Source: UBA12481 sp012523435 (GTDB lineage Bacteria; Bacteroidota; Bacteroidia; Bacteroidales; UBA12481). Taken from it: a stretch of DNA of 64,000 nt. Both the position numbers and the translations under genes were made by a program. The notes beneath the pieces are model-generated. The model saw only the letters and a program-made list of their open reading frames with translations. It did no database searches and was not told where the DNA came from. The stretch covers positions 6,529 to 70,528 of the forward strand of contig JAQUCP010000014.1 of assembly GCA_028686135.1 (NCBI GenBank), given 5' to 3'. Shown here piece by piece: positions 41,725-50,128 of this stretch; position 1 is the first letter of the stretch, and each line of letters opens with the position of its first letter.

Positions 41725-42327
41725 ATGGAAAAGGTTTATGATTTACCGGATGTTGAGCTGATTAATGCCGAAGCCACGGAACCCGGTTTTATGATCTGGA
41801 TCCCGGAGCAAACGACTATTGTGCTGGGGCAAAGCAACGAACCCGACTTGGCTGTTCATCTAGACCTTGCTATGGCGGACGGAGTACCGGTGCTGAAACG
41901 GTCGTCTGGGGGGCAGACCGTGATACTAACTCCTCAGACGGTGGTCATTTCCGTTCGACTCATCTCTCACCGCCTGGAAAACCCACAGGTCTATTTTAAG
42001 CAAATCAATAGCCTGATTATCAACACCCTGAAAAACATCGGGATTAAAAATCTTGATCAGAAAGGGATTTCCGATATCACCATTGGCGAGAAAAAAATCC
42101 TAGGATCCTCGATCTACCGTAAGAAATCGATGGTTTTTTACCATGCGGTACTAAACATTGCTGAGCCCATATCCAGCATCAGCCGCTATTTGAAACATCC
42201 AACCCGCGAGCCCGATTATCGTGCCGGGCGTAGTCACGAAGAGTTTGTCACCTCCATCCGGGAAGCCGGGTATCCGTTTACCCCTGAACAGGTCAGGCAA
42301 GCTTTGTCCGAAACATTTTCGCTGTAA
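41725..42327 (+). CDS. short lipoate-protein ligase A-like / octanoyltransferase-like protein
   Basis: A 200-residue BPL/LplA catalytic domain. KRSSGGQTVIL (about 59) corresponds to the RRxSGGGxV lipoyl-AMP loop, SDITIGEKKILGSS (about 120) to the DL..GxKKI.GsA segment with the catalytic lysine, and HPTREPDYRAGRSHEEF to the usual C-terminal signature. It lacks the accessory C-terminal domain of full LplA, so it may attach free lipoate, or transfer octanoyl or lipoyl groups. Position at the end of the 2-oxoacid dehydrogenase operon indicates that E2 is its substrate. Confidence 0.8.
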   Translation: MEKVYDLPDVELINAEATEPGFMIWIPEQTTIVLGQSNEPDLAVHLDLAMADGVPVLKRSSGGQTVILTPQTVVISVRLISHRLENPQVYFKQINSLIINTLKNIGIKNLDQKGISDITIGEKKILGSSIYRKKSMVFYHAVLNIAEPISSISRYLKHPTREPDYRAGRSHEEFVTSIREAGYPFTPEQVRQALSETFSL

Positions 42328-42379
42328 TTTTCTGATAAGTTGCTCAGCAGGATTTTTTGGTGGGGAAAAGTGTATATCG

Positions 42380-42387
42380 TACCTTTA
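42380..42387 (+). promoter_or_regulatory. possible -7 box of the GH127 gene
   Basis: TACCTTTA, one mismatch from TAnnTTTG, 19 bases before the ATG. The same octamer precedes rmuC, fumC and the glycosyltransferase gene at 52446, which supports it as a real variant. Confidence 0.4.
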
Positions 42388-42406
42388 TTCCACTAAAAAA
42401 TTCACC

Positions 42407-45106
42407 ATGAAACAAATCCGACTACTGGCAAAGGGTGTGTCACTGCTGCTCGTTGCCACCTGCCTGTGCTTGACGGGATGTAACCAGTCTGTCCAACAGG
42501 ATGAGAACAGCAATCTTGCCATCATTGCAACTCCATCCACATCAATTGGTTACGGCAACTGGGGTATGGCAATGAATGACAGTTTAACACCTACCGACTC
42601 GCTACCATTCCGCAGGCCACAAGGTCGTCGACCAGGGTGGACAGCTACGCCGCAATGGGTGGGATACGAGTGGCCACAACCGGTAACGACCAACCGGATC
42701 GACCTGTTCCTGTGGGACTATTATGGCCAGCTGGCATTGCCATCCGCTTATTCGCTCCAATATTGGAATGGCGAGGCGTTCGTTCCAGTAGAACATCCCG
42801 AAGGACTAGGATTGGAAAGTGGCATTTTCAACACCACCACTTTTGATCCGGTGGAGACGACTGCCTTGAGGATTGCGGTAGATTCAGCTTTATCATTGGC
42901 CTTGAACGTGGTAGAATGGAAAGTTTACCTGGCTCCGGGGGCTCCCGGTGTAGCGCCGATCATCTCCGCCGGTCAGGATCGCGTGGTGATGCAAGGAGGA
43001 CGCACCTGGCTCACGGGGAGCGCAAAATCCGTGACTGGATTAACTGGTGTTCGCTGGACTAAAAAATCGGGTCCTGGAGCAGTCAGCTTTGAGGATACTA
43101 AATCAATGGAGACCACTGCAACATTCTCAGAAATTGGCGAATACACCATCCAACTCACGGCAAAAGAGGGGCGGCAAAAGAGTACCTCCGAACTCAAGGT
43201 TCAGGTTCAAACCCCTCCACCACCCGAACGCCTCGATGTGGTCTATACCAAGCCATACAAGATCAACAGCCCATTATGGAGCGATCGAGCTAAAGCTCTT
43301 ATAGTCAATTGGATACCTTGGTGTATCGATCAGATTAACCGGACGAACCTACCTACCGGGCAGGGCGGGATGGATAACTTCATCGAAGCGGCCAAAGCTC
43401 TTCGGGGAGAACCTCACGGTCGGCACCTGGGCTATGTCTTTTCAAACGCCTGGGTTCATCAGACCATCGAATCCATGTGCATCGCCCTGATGGTAGATCC
43501 ACAAGGAGACCCTGATATCATCCGGGCACATCAAAAAATGAGAGCCACTCTGGAAGACTGGATCCCCAAAATTCTTGCCGCCCAAGAGCCCGATGGCTAT
43601 CTTCATACCGCCTGGACCCTCCGCGATACCACCCGCTGGAAATCAAAATGGGCAGAGGAGACCCGTGGCAACCACGAAGGCTATGTGGCTGGATATTTCA
43701 TTGAATCAGCTATCAATCATTACACCCTGACCAACGGTAGCGACCGGCGGCTTTACGATGCCGCGAAAAAGCTGGCCGACTGCTGGGTGAATAATATCGG
43801 ACCCGACAAGATCCATTGGTTCGACGGTCACCAGGAGATGGAACAAGCACTGGTACGCTTCGGACGGTTTGTGAATGATATGGAGGGAAACCATCAGGGC
43901 GACAGTTATATCGACCTGGCCAAGTTCCTGCTGGATAACAGAGCCGGTGGTGCTGAATATGACCAAAGCCATGTGCCTGTTCAACAACAATACGAAGCTG
44001 TGGGCCATGCCGTCAGAGCTGTCTATTCCTACTCCGCCATGGCCGATGTTGCCGCAGAAACCGGCGATATCGACTACCAAAGCGCCACGATGTCGCTGTG
44101 GGACAATATTATGCATAAGAAATACTACATCACCGGAGGGATTGGCAGCGGAGAAACATCCGAAGGATTTGGAGACGACTATTCCCTTGGCAATCATGCC
44201 TATTGCGAAGCTTGCTCCTCCTGCGGGATGATCTTCTTTCAATATAAGATGAACCTCGCCTACCACGATGCACATTATGCCGACTGCTACGAAGAGACGA
44301 TCTACAATGCCCTGCTCGGATCGCTCGATCTGGAAGGCAAGAACTTTTTCTACGACAACCCACTGGTGTCCAACCGTGCACGATACGACTGGCATGTGTG
44401 CCCCTGTTGTGTGGGCAATATCCCTCGCACCCTGCTGATGATTCCAACCTGGACCTATGTCAGAGGAGCTGGAGGAATCTATGTTAACCTGTTCATTGGC
44501 AGTACGATACAGGTGGAGAAGGTGGCTGGCACCACGGTAGAGATGGTCCAGGAAACTGACTATCCCTGGAGTGGAGAGGTGGCCATCATCGTGAATCCGC
44601 AGGAATCCAAAGAGTTCACCCTGTTTGTCCGAGTGCCCGATCGTTCAACGAGCAAGCTGTACGTCGCTGAGCCTCCGGTTAAGGGACTCACCTCTCTGAC
44701 ATTAAATGGTGAACCGATCAACATAGAGGTAGAAAACGGGTATGTTCCTATCCGGCGCGTCTGGCAAGCAGGCGACCGGGTGGAGCTATCTATGCCGATG
44801 GAGGTTCAGAAAGCCACTGCAGATGAACGAATCGTAGCCAACCGTGATCGGGTGGCACTGCGCTATGGACCGCTGGTTTACAACGTTGAAACGGCTGATC
44901 AAGCTGACATCCACCAGTCTTTGGGCAACGGACCCCTGGAAGCAGTCTGGATGCCGGACCTTCTTCGTGGCGTGATGGCCATCCGGGGCAACTGGTCGGA
45001 CGGCTCACCCATGTTAGCCATTCCCAACTTTGCCAGAAATAACCGGGAAACTCCCGAGCCAAAGGAGAGGGGAACCGTAACCTCACAGGTTTGGATAAAA
45101 AAATAA
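42407..45106 (+). CDS. GH127 family glycoside hydrolase lipoprotein (beta-L-arabinofuranosidase-like)
   Basis: An 899-residue surface or periplasmic lipoprotein, lipobox CLTGC (C25). Residues about 35-185 look like an F5/8 (discoidin) carbohydrate-binding domain, 190-280 like an Ig/PKD-type domain (GEYTIQLTAKEG), and 285-899 is the GH127 catalytic part (INSPLWSDRAKALIVNWIPW, AAQEPDGYLHTAW). GH127 enzymes use a zinc-bound cysteine nucleophile: AYCEACSSCGM (about 597) and WHVCPCCVGNI (about 664) supply the Glu and Cys residues. Such enzymes release L-arabinofuranose from plant glycans or glycoproteins. The frame is open 62 codons upstream, but the ATG before the lipoprotein signal is the start. 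Confidence 0.88.
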   Translation: MKQIRLLAKGVSLLLVATCLCLTGCNQSVQQDENSNLAIIATPSTSIGYGNWGMAMNDSLTPTDSLPFRRPQGRRPGWTATPQWVGYEWPQPVTTNRIDLFLWDYYGQLALPSAYSLQYWNGEAFVPVEHPEGLGLESGIFNTTTFDPVETTALRIAVDSALSLALNVVEWKVYLAPGAPGVAPIISAGQDRVVMQGGRTWLTGSAKSVTGLTGVRWTKKSGPGAVSFEDTKSMETTATFSEIGEYTIQLTAKEGRQKSTSELKVQVQTPPPPERLDVVYTKPYKINSPLWSDRAKALIVNWIPWCIDQINRTNLPTGQGGMDNFIEAAKALRGEPHGRHLGYVFSNAWVHQTIESMCIALMVDPQGDPDIIRAHQKMRATLEDWIPKILAAQEPDGYLHTAWTLRDTTRWKSKWAEETRGNHEGYVAGYFIESAINHYTLTNGSDRRLYDAAKKLADCWVNNIGPDKIHWFDGHQEMEQALVRFGRFVNDMEGNHQGDSYIDLAKFLLDNRAGGAEYDQSHVPVQQQYEAVGHAVRAVYSYSAMADVAAETGDIDYQSATMSLWDNIMHKKYYITGGIGSGETSEGFGDDYSLGNHAYCEACSSCGMIFFQYKMNLAYHDAHYADCYEETIYNALLGSLDLEGKNFFYDNPLVSNRARYDWHVCPCCVGNIPRTLLMIPTWTYVRGAGGIYVNLFIGSTIQVEKVAGTTVEMVQETDYPWSGEVAIIVNPQESKEFTLFVRVPDRSTSKLYVAEPPVKGLTSLTLNGEPINIEVENGYVPIRRVWQAGDRVELSMPMEVQKATADERIVANRDRVALRYGPLVYNVETADQADIHQSLGNGPLEAVWMPDLLRGVMAIRGNWSDGSPMLAIPNFARNNRETPEPKERGTVTSQVWIKK

Positions 45107-45147
45107 TTAAGAGAATTAGCCGGATAACAGTGCGGTGACAAAATCGC

Positions 45148-45155
45148 TATATTTG
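45148..45155 (+). promoter_or_regulatory. -7 promoter box before the gap-broken gene
   Basis: TATATTTG, an exact TAnnTTTG match, 24 bases before the ATG at 45180. Confidence 0.5.
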
Positions 45156-45179
45156 GTTACGAACCAACCTGTTACTCCT

Positions 45180-45425
45180 ATGAAAGCTTTTGCTATTGTT
45201 TTGGTTGCAGCACTAGGTATTCTCAGTGCTGCCGGNNNNNNNNNNNNNNNNNNNNNNNNNNNNNNNNNNNNNNNNNNNNNNNNNNNNNNNNNNNNNNNNN
45301 NNNNNNNNNNNNNNNNNNNNNNNNNNNNNNNNNNNAGCCGCGGGCTTCACTACACCTACGACTATCTCTGGACTGGGTATTCCCTCTGGTTTTCAGCCTT
45401 TTCGATCCGCTGCGTGAAGGACTAA
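45180..45425 (+). CDS. secreted protein interrupted by an assembly gap, possible FISUMP-type C-terminus
   Basis: Before the gap an ATG starts a signal-peptide-like sequence, MKAFAIVLVAALGILSAAG. After the gap 30 codons end in SLWFSAFSIRCVKD and TAA. The ending FSIRCVKD closely resembles the C-terminus of the Fibrobacter succinogenes major paralogous (FISUMP) domain found in many secreted Bacteroidota proteins (SVRCVKD-type). Most of the gene lies in the missing sequence, so length, frame and even identity of the two ends as one gene are unproven. Confidence 0.5.
   Translation: MKAFAIVLVAALGILSAAXXXXXXXXXXXXXXXXXXXXXXXXXXXXXXXXXXSRGLHYTYDYLWTGYSLWFSAFSIRCVKD
45236..45335. other. assembly gap (100 N)
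   Basis: Exactly 100 undetermined bases, a standard scaffold filler. The flanks share no repeat, so real sequence is missing and its length is unknown. Confidence 0.99.
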
Positions 45426-45488
45426 CGATCCCCATGGCAGCATTTCTGCAAAAACCACTACTTTTAAGGCAAGGGAATTTTACCACTG

Positions 45489-46910
45489 ATGAGCAGTCAG
45501 CACTATCTTGCCTTTGATCTTGGAGCCGGCAGCGGACGAGCCATTCTGGGTACTTTTGACGGGTGCCGGATTGAGCTATCAGAGATATACCGCTTCCCAA
45601 ATGAGATGATCCAGGAGGAGGGTCACTTTTTCTGGAACATCGATCAGCTCTTTGCCGAGATAAAGACCAGCTTGAAAAAATGCGTCAAAGAGCGCAAGAT
45701 CATACCGGTTTCCATCGGTATCGACACCTGGGGGGTGGATTTTGGACTGCTTGATGGCAATGGCAAGCTCATTGGCAAGCCCTTTGCCTATCGCGACTCA
45801 CTCACAGAGACAGCCATGGAGGAGGTCTTCCGGCTGATCAAACCTAAAGATCTGTATGCCCGGACAGGCATTCAGTTCCTCCGATTCAACACCCTGTTCC
45901 AACTTTGGGCACTGAAGCAACAGTTTCCCATGCGTCTGTTGCAGGCCGACAAGCTGCTCTTTATGCCCGATTTGCTCTGCTACCTATTGACGGGCAACAC
46001 CTCATCAGAATACACCATTGCCTCTACTTCACAGATGCTTAACGCCAAAACCAGAGACTGGTATCCTGATTTAATGCTCCGGCTCGGGTTGCCCATCCAT
46101 ATTCTGGAAGAGATCGTTGAGCCTGGAACCCAGGTGGGGCAGATCGACCAGTCCATCTGCAGCGAGCTGGGCATCCCATCCATTCCGGTGGTAGCCGTAG
46201 CAGCCCACGATACCGCCTCCGCCATCGCCGCCATTCCGGCCGAGGATCAAAATTGGGCCTATATCAGCTCTGGAACCTGGTCACTGATGGGAATTGAAAC
46301 CGATCATCCCATCCTGAACGAGAAGAGTTTTAACCACCTGTTTACCAATGAAGGAGGCGTTGGAGGTAAAATCCGGTATCTGAAAAACATTTCCGGCCTG
46401 TGGCTGCTGCAGGAGTGTAAAAAGATCTGGGACAAAGAGTTAGCTGTTGATTATATCACGCTGATACAGGAAGCCGGGCAGGCAGAAGCCTTCCGGTCTA
46501 TCATTGACCCCGATGATCCCGCCTTCATGAATCCCCCTGATATGCCTTCAGCCATCATCCACCATTGCCAGGAAAATGGTCAGCCAGAGCCACGAACTAA
46601 AGGGGAGTTTACCCGGTGCATCCTGGAGAGCCTCGCGATGAAATATCGTACCACGCTCGATCAGCTGCGGGAAGTGAGTCCCCACCCGATCGATAAGATC
46701 CATCTCATTGGTGGAGGATCACTCAACCAGCTCCTGTGCCAGCTAACCGCCGATGCTACCCGCCTGCCCGTTATCGCCGGCCCCGCCGAAGCCACCGCAC
46801 TTGGTAATATCCTGATGCAGATCGCCTCCCATCAAGGCATCAAAAAACTGGATGCGTTACGAGACTTCACCCGCAACTCCGTCACCACCACCGAATACCT
46901 CCCCTCCTAA
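45489..46910 (+). CDS. rhaB: rhamnulokinase
   Basis: A 473-residue FGGY-family sugar kinase. The N-terminal AFDLGAGSGRAILGTFDG (8-25) and EIYRFPNEMIQEEGHFFWNI are the rhamnulokinase pattern; GIDTWGVDFGLLD, AAHDTASAIAA, YISSGTWSLMGIE and IHLIGGGSLNQLLCQLTADA complete the ATPase core. It would phosphorylate L-rhamnulose. No rhaA, rhaD or rhamnose transporter lies in the window, so a related ketose is possible. The 3' end touches the second assembly gap and its last 71 bases appear again after it. Confidence 0.9.
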   Translation: MSSQHYLAFDLGAGSGRAILGTFDGCRIELSEIYRFPNEMIQEEGHFFWNIDQLFAEIKTSLKKCVKERKIIPVSIGIDTWGVDFGLLDGNGKLIGKPFAYRDSLTETAMEEVFRLIKPKDLYARTGIQFLRFNTLFQLWALKQQFPMRLLQADKLLFMPDLLCYLLTGNTSSEYTIASTSQMLNAKTRDWYPDLMLRLGLPIHILEEIVEPGTQVGQIDQSICSELGIPSIPVVAVAAHDTASAIAAIPAEDQNWAYISSGTWSLMGIETDHPILNEKSFNHLFTNEGGVGGKIRYLKNISGLWLLQECKKIWDKELAVDYITLIQEAGQAEAFRSIIDPDDPAFMNPPDMPSAIIHHCQENGQPEPRTKGEFTRCILESLAMKYRTTLDQLREVSPHPIDKIHLIGGGSLNQLLCQLTADATRLPVIAGPAEATALGNILMQIASHQGIKKLDALRDFTRNSVTTTEYLPS

Positions 46911-47097
46911 CCCACACCNNNNNNNNNNNNNNNNNNNNNNNNNNNNNNNNNNNNNNNNNNNNNNNNNNNNNNNNNNNNNNNNNNNNNNNNNNNNNNNNNN
47001 NNNNNNNNNNNNNNNNNNTCAAAAAACTGGATGCGTTACGAGACTTCACCCGCAACTCCGTCACCACCACCGAATACCTCCCCTCCTAACCCACACC
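46840..47097. repeat. 79-base direct duplication flanking the second gap
   Basis: Bases 46840-46918 and 47019-47097 are identical over 79 bases and cover the last 71 bases of rhaB plus CCCACACC. The copies sit exactly at the two edges of the N run. This is how two contigs overlapping by a fixed k-mer look when scaffolded with a default gap. Confidence 0.95.
46919..47018. other. assembly gap (100 N), probably spurious
   Basis: Exactly 100 N between two identical 79-base ends. Most likely no sequence is missing and the true locus is 179 bases shorter. Confidence 0.99.
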
Positions 47098-47177
47098 TCA
47101 CACCTCACACCCCACACCCCACACCAACTTGACAACTCGACAACTCGACAACCTGACAACCTGACAACCTGACAACT
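47091..47177. repeat. two short tandem arrays abutting the xylB start
   Basis: First about five near copies of a 7-base unit, CACACCT/CACACCC; then six 8-base units from 47131: GACAACTC twice, GACAACCT three times, GACAACTA once, the last A being the first base of the xylB ATG. There is no conventional ribosome-binding site between array and start. The low complexity probably caused the contig break nearby. Confidence 0.9.
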
Positions 47178-48665
47178 ATGCTACTCGGACTCGACATTGG
47201 TTCTTCCTCCATCAAAGCCTCCCTGGTGACATCCTCCACAGGTCAAACCATAGCCACCGCCCAATCCCCCGGCACCGAGCTGGAGATCCTGGCTCCACAC
47301 CCGGGATGGGCGGAACAGCACCCCGATACCTGGTGGGAGCATGTGCTCAAGGCATTGAACACGCTCAAGCAGCACACGGGCAGTCTGGAAAAGGTTAAAG
47401 CAATCGGCATCTCGTATCAGATGCACGGACTGGTGACTGTAGATCGTAAAGGAGCACCACTCCGGCCGTCCATCATTTGGTGCGACAGTCGGGCTGCGGG
47501 ATACGGACAACAGGCCTTCGAGCAGCTGGGTAGCGATTATTGCCTCGGGCGGCTGCTCAACAATCCCGGGAATTTTACTGCCGCAAAGCTGGCCTGGGTT
47601 AAGCACAACGAACCGGACACGTTTCGCCGAATAAGCAAAATCATGCTCCCGGGAGATTATATCGCCTGGAAGCTGACGGGGGAGATGAATACCACCGTCA
47701 CCGGCCTCTCCGAAGGTATCCTCTGGGATTTCATGGCTAACCAACCCTCGGAGGAGCTCCTGGAACATTTCGGATTTGACCGCAAAATCCTTCCCGCACT
47801 GGTTCCTGGGTTCGGCCAACAGGCGTCAGTTACCCGGCAGGTTGCTGATCTTACGAGCATTCCGGAGGGAGTTCCCGTCACCTACCGCGCCGGAGACCAA
47901 CCTAATAATGCCCTCAGCCTCAATGTTTTAAATCCTGGCGAACTAGCCGCGACGGCCGGTACTTCCGGAGTTATTTATGGAATCCTCAACCGAGTGAACC
48001 ACGATCCCCAGTCGCGCGTCAATATTTTCGCCCATGTTAATCATAATCAACCTGATACGCGACTTGGTGTATTACTCTGCATCAACGGTACCGGCATACT
48101 CTACTCCTGGATCAAGCGATTGTTGGAGGGATGCGGATTAGGATATCAGGAGATGAACGTGGCAGCGTCCCAGGCCTCTCCTGGATCCGACGGGCTGATG
48201 ATTTTCCCCTTCGGCAACGGGGTAGAGCGGATCCATCAGAATCGCCCGTTCGGAGGCCGGGTGGAGGGGCTCGATTTCAACCGTCATCTGAGGCAACATC
48301 TGGTGCGTGCAGCTCAGGAGGGCATTGTCTATGCCCTGAACTATGGCTTTGAAGCGATGAAAGAGATGGGTGTCCGGACAGAGACGGTCAAGGCTGGCCA
48401 TGCCAACCTGTTCCTGAGCCCGCTGTTCAGACAGATCTTTGCAGCAGTAACCAACACAACTGTAGAGATTTACGATACTGACGGAGCCACCGGAGCTGCT
48501 CGTGGAGCGGGCATCGGAGCAGGCATTTTCAGTACACCCACCGAAGCCTTCCAGTCCCTCCAGGTACTCGACCGAGTGAAACCGGATGAACAGCTTCATG
48601 AGATCTATTCAAACGAATACAAAAAATGGGTAGAGCGGATGACCAATATTTTGGGCGATGCCTGA
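47178..48665 (+). CDS. xylB: xylulokinase
   Basis: A 495-residue FGGY kinase that phosphorylates D-xylulose to xylulose 5-phosphate. MLLGLDIGSSSIKASLV (1-17), GWAEQHPDTWWEHV, GISYQMHGLVTVD, IIWCDSRAAGYG, AAKLAWVKHNEPDTF, YRAGDQPNNALSLNVLNPGE and GATGAARGAGIGAG are typical of XylB. Start codon directly follows a tandem repeat array. xylA follows 60 bases downstream on the same strand, which confirms the pathway. Confidence 0.95.
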   Translation: MLLGLDIGSSSIKASLVTSSTGQTIATAQSPGTELEILAPHPGWAEQHPDTWWEHVLKALNTLKQHTGSLEKVKAIGISYQMHGLVTVDRKGAPLRPSIIWCDSRAAGYGQQAFEQLGSDYCLGRLLNNPGNFTAAKLAWVKHNEPDTFRRISKIMLPGDYIAWKLTGEMNTTVTGLSEGILWDFMANQPSEELLEHFGFDRKILPALVPGFGQQASVTRQVADLTSIPEGVPVTYRAGDQPNNALSLNVLNPGELAATAGTSGVIYGILNRVNHDPQSRVNIFAHVNHNQPDTRLGVLLCINGTGILYSWIKRLLEGCGLGYQEMNVAASQASPGSDGLMIFPFGNGVERIHQNRPFGGRVEGLDFNRHLRQHLVRAAQEGIVYALNYGFEAMKEMGVRTETVKAGHANLFLSPLFRQIFAAVTNTTVEIYDTDGATGAARGAGIGAGIFSTPTEAFQSLQVLDRVKPDEQLHEIYSNEYKKWVERMTNILGDA

Positions 48666-48725
48666 TTTGCGGAAATTCGTACTAATTTGCAATCCTTTGA
48701 GAATAACCATTTAACAAAAATACTC

Positions 48726-50039
48726 ATGCTAACCGAATTCTTTCCCGGCATCGACCCGATACGATATGAAGGTCCCGGAAGCGACAACCACCTGTCGTTC
48801 AAATACTACGATGAAGATTATATTGTCTCCGGCAAAACCATGAAAGAGCATTTCCGCTTTGCCATGGCTTACTGGCATAGCCTCTGTAACGTGGGTGACG
48901 ATCCTTTTGGCAAGGGCACAAGAAAATTCCCTTGGGATGTCCCGGGAGATCCTATGCGCAGTGCAGAGGATCGGCTGGAGGCAGCTTTCGAGTTTATGAT
49001 GAAGATGGGCATCCCGTTTTATTGCTTTCACGACCGTGATCTGGCTCCTGAGGGTGCCAGTGTGAGGGAATCGGAAGATAATCTGAAATATATGGTTGAG
49101 CGAGCCGCACGCCGGCAGGAAGAGACCGGGATAAAGCTCCTCTGGGGTACCGCTAATCTTTTTAGTCATCCGCGTTATATGAACGGCGCCGCCACGAACC
49201 CTGATTTCAGTGTCGTATGCCACGCCGGAGCCCAGGTAAAGGCAGCCATCGATGCGACCATCGCCCTCGGAGGCAGCAATTATGTTTTCTGGGGTGGACG
49301 GGAAGGCTACTCTTTCCTGCTCAATACCAACATGAAAAAAGAGCTCGACCACATGGGGCGGTTCCTGCAGATGGCACGGGATTACGGACGCAAGGCCGGC
49401 TTTACTGGAACGTTCCTCATTGAACCCAAACCGATGGAACCAACACTCCATCAGTACGACTTTGATGCCGCCGCAGTAATCGGATTCCTCCACAAATATG
49501 GTCTGGAAAAGGATTTCAAGCTTAACATCGAAGCAAACCACGCGACACTGGCTAACCACAGTTTCGCTCACGAACTTCGCACGGCTGCCGATGCAGGTCT
49601 CCTGGGTAGCATTGACGCCAACCACGGAGAAACCCTAAACGGTTGGGATACAGATAATTTCCCCACCAATCTGTATGAAGCCATTGAGGCTATGATTGTG
49701 CTGCTGGAAGTCGGAGGACTGGGGAATGGCGGATTTAATTTTGATGCGAAAGTTAGACGTAGTTCTACTGATTTAGAGGATCTTTTCATCGCGCATATTG
49801 CCGGGATGGACACGTTCGCCCGTGCGCTGCTGATCGCCGATAAACTGATCACCAAAGACCGGATCACCGATTTCAGGGATAACCGCTACCTCTCATTTCA
49901 TGAGCCCGCAGGGCAGGATTTTGAAGCAGGAAAACTGACTCTTGAAAACTTGAAGGATCTGGCGATAGAAAAAGGCGAGCCTGAGCTGCAATCGGGCAAA
50001 CAGGAACTCATTGAGTCGATCATCAACAATGCGATCTGA
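48726..50039 (+). CDS. xylA: xylose isomerase
   Basis: A 437-residue metal-dependent isomerase converting D-xylose to D-xylulose. MLTEFFPGIDPIRYEGP at the N-terminus is the Bacteroidota type; FRFAMAYWHSLCNVGDDPFG, CFHDRDLAPEGAS (catalytic His), YVFWGGREGY, FLIEPKPMEPT, NIEANHATLANH and GSIDANHGE hold the metal ligands. The frame is open to a TTG 13 codons upstream, but those residues do not belong to the family and a TAATTTGC element lies there. Confidence 0.96.
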   Translation: MLTEFFPGIDPIRYEGPGSDNHLSFKYYDEDYIVSGKTMKEHFRFAMAYWHSLCNVGDDPFGKGTRKFPWDVPGDPMRSAEDRLEAAFEFMMKMGIPFYCFHDRDLAPEGASVRESEDNLKYMVERAARRQEETGIKLLWGTANLFSHPRYMNGAATNPDFSVVCHAGAQVKAAIDATIALGGSNYVFWGGREGYSFLLNTNMKKELDHMGRFLQMARDYGRKAGFTGTFLIEPKPMEPTLHQYDFDAAAVIGFLHKYGLEKDFKLNIEANHATLANHSFAHELRTAADAGLLGSIDANHGETLNGWDTDNFPTNLYEAIEAMIVLLEVGGLGNGGFNFDAKVRRSSTDLEDLFIAHIAGMDTFARALLIADKLITKDRITDFRDNRYLSFHEPAGQDFEAGKLTLENLKDLAIEKGEPELQSGKQELIESIINNAI

Positions 50040-50128
50040 AGCTGTTAAAAGATGTTAACCAACATGATTAAGCCCAATTATGTTGAGGGAAACCACTTAT
50101 TTTGAACATTAAACCTAATATCATAAAA

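Noticed and set aside
46852..47172. Open frame running through the second gap
   Set aside because: It exists only because N positions hide stops, and both sides are the duplicated rhaB end.
47091..47177. CRISPR array
   Set aside because: Units are 7-8 bases in tandem without spacers and no cas genes are near.
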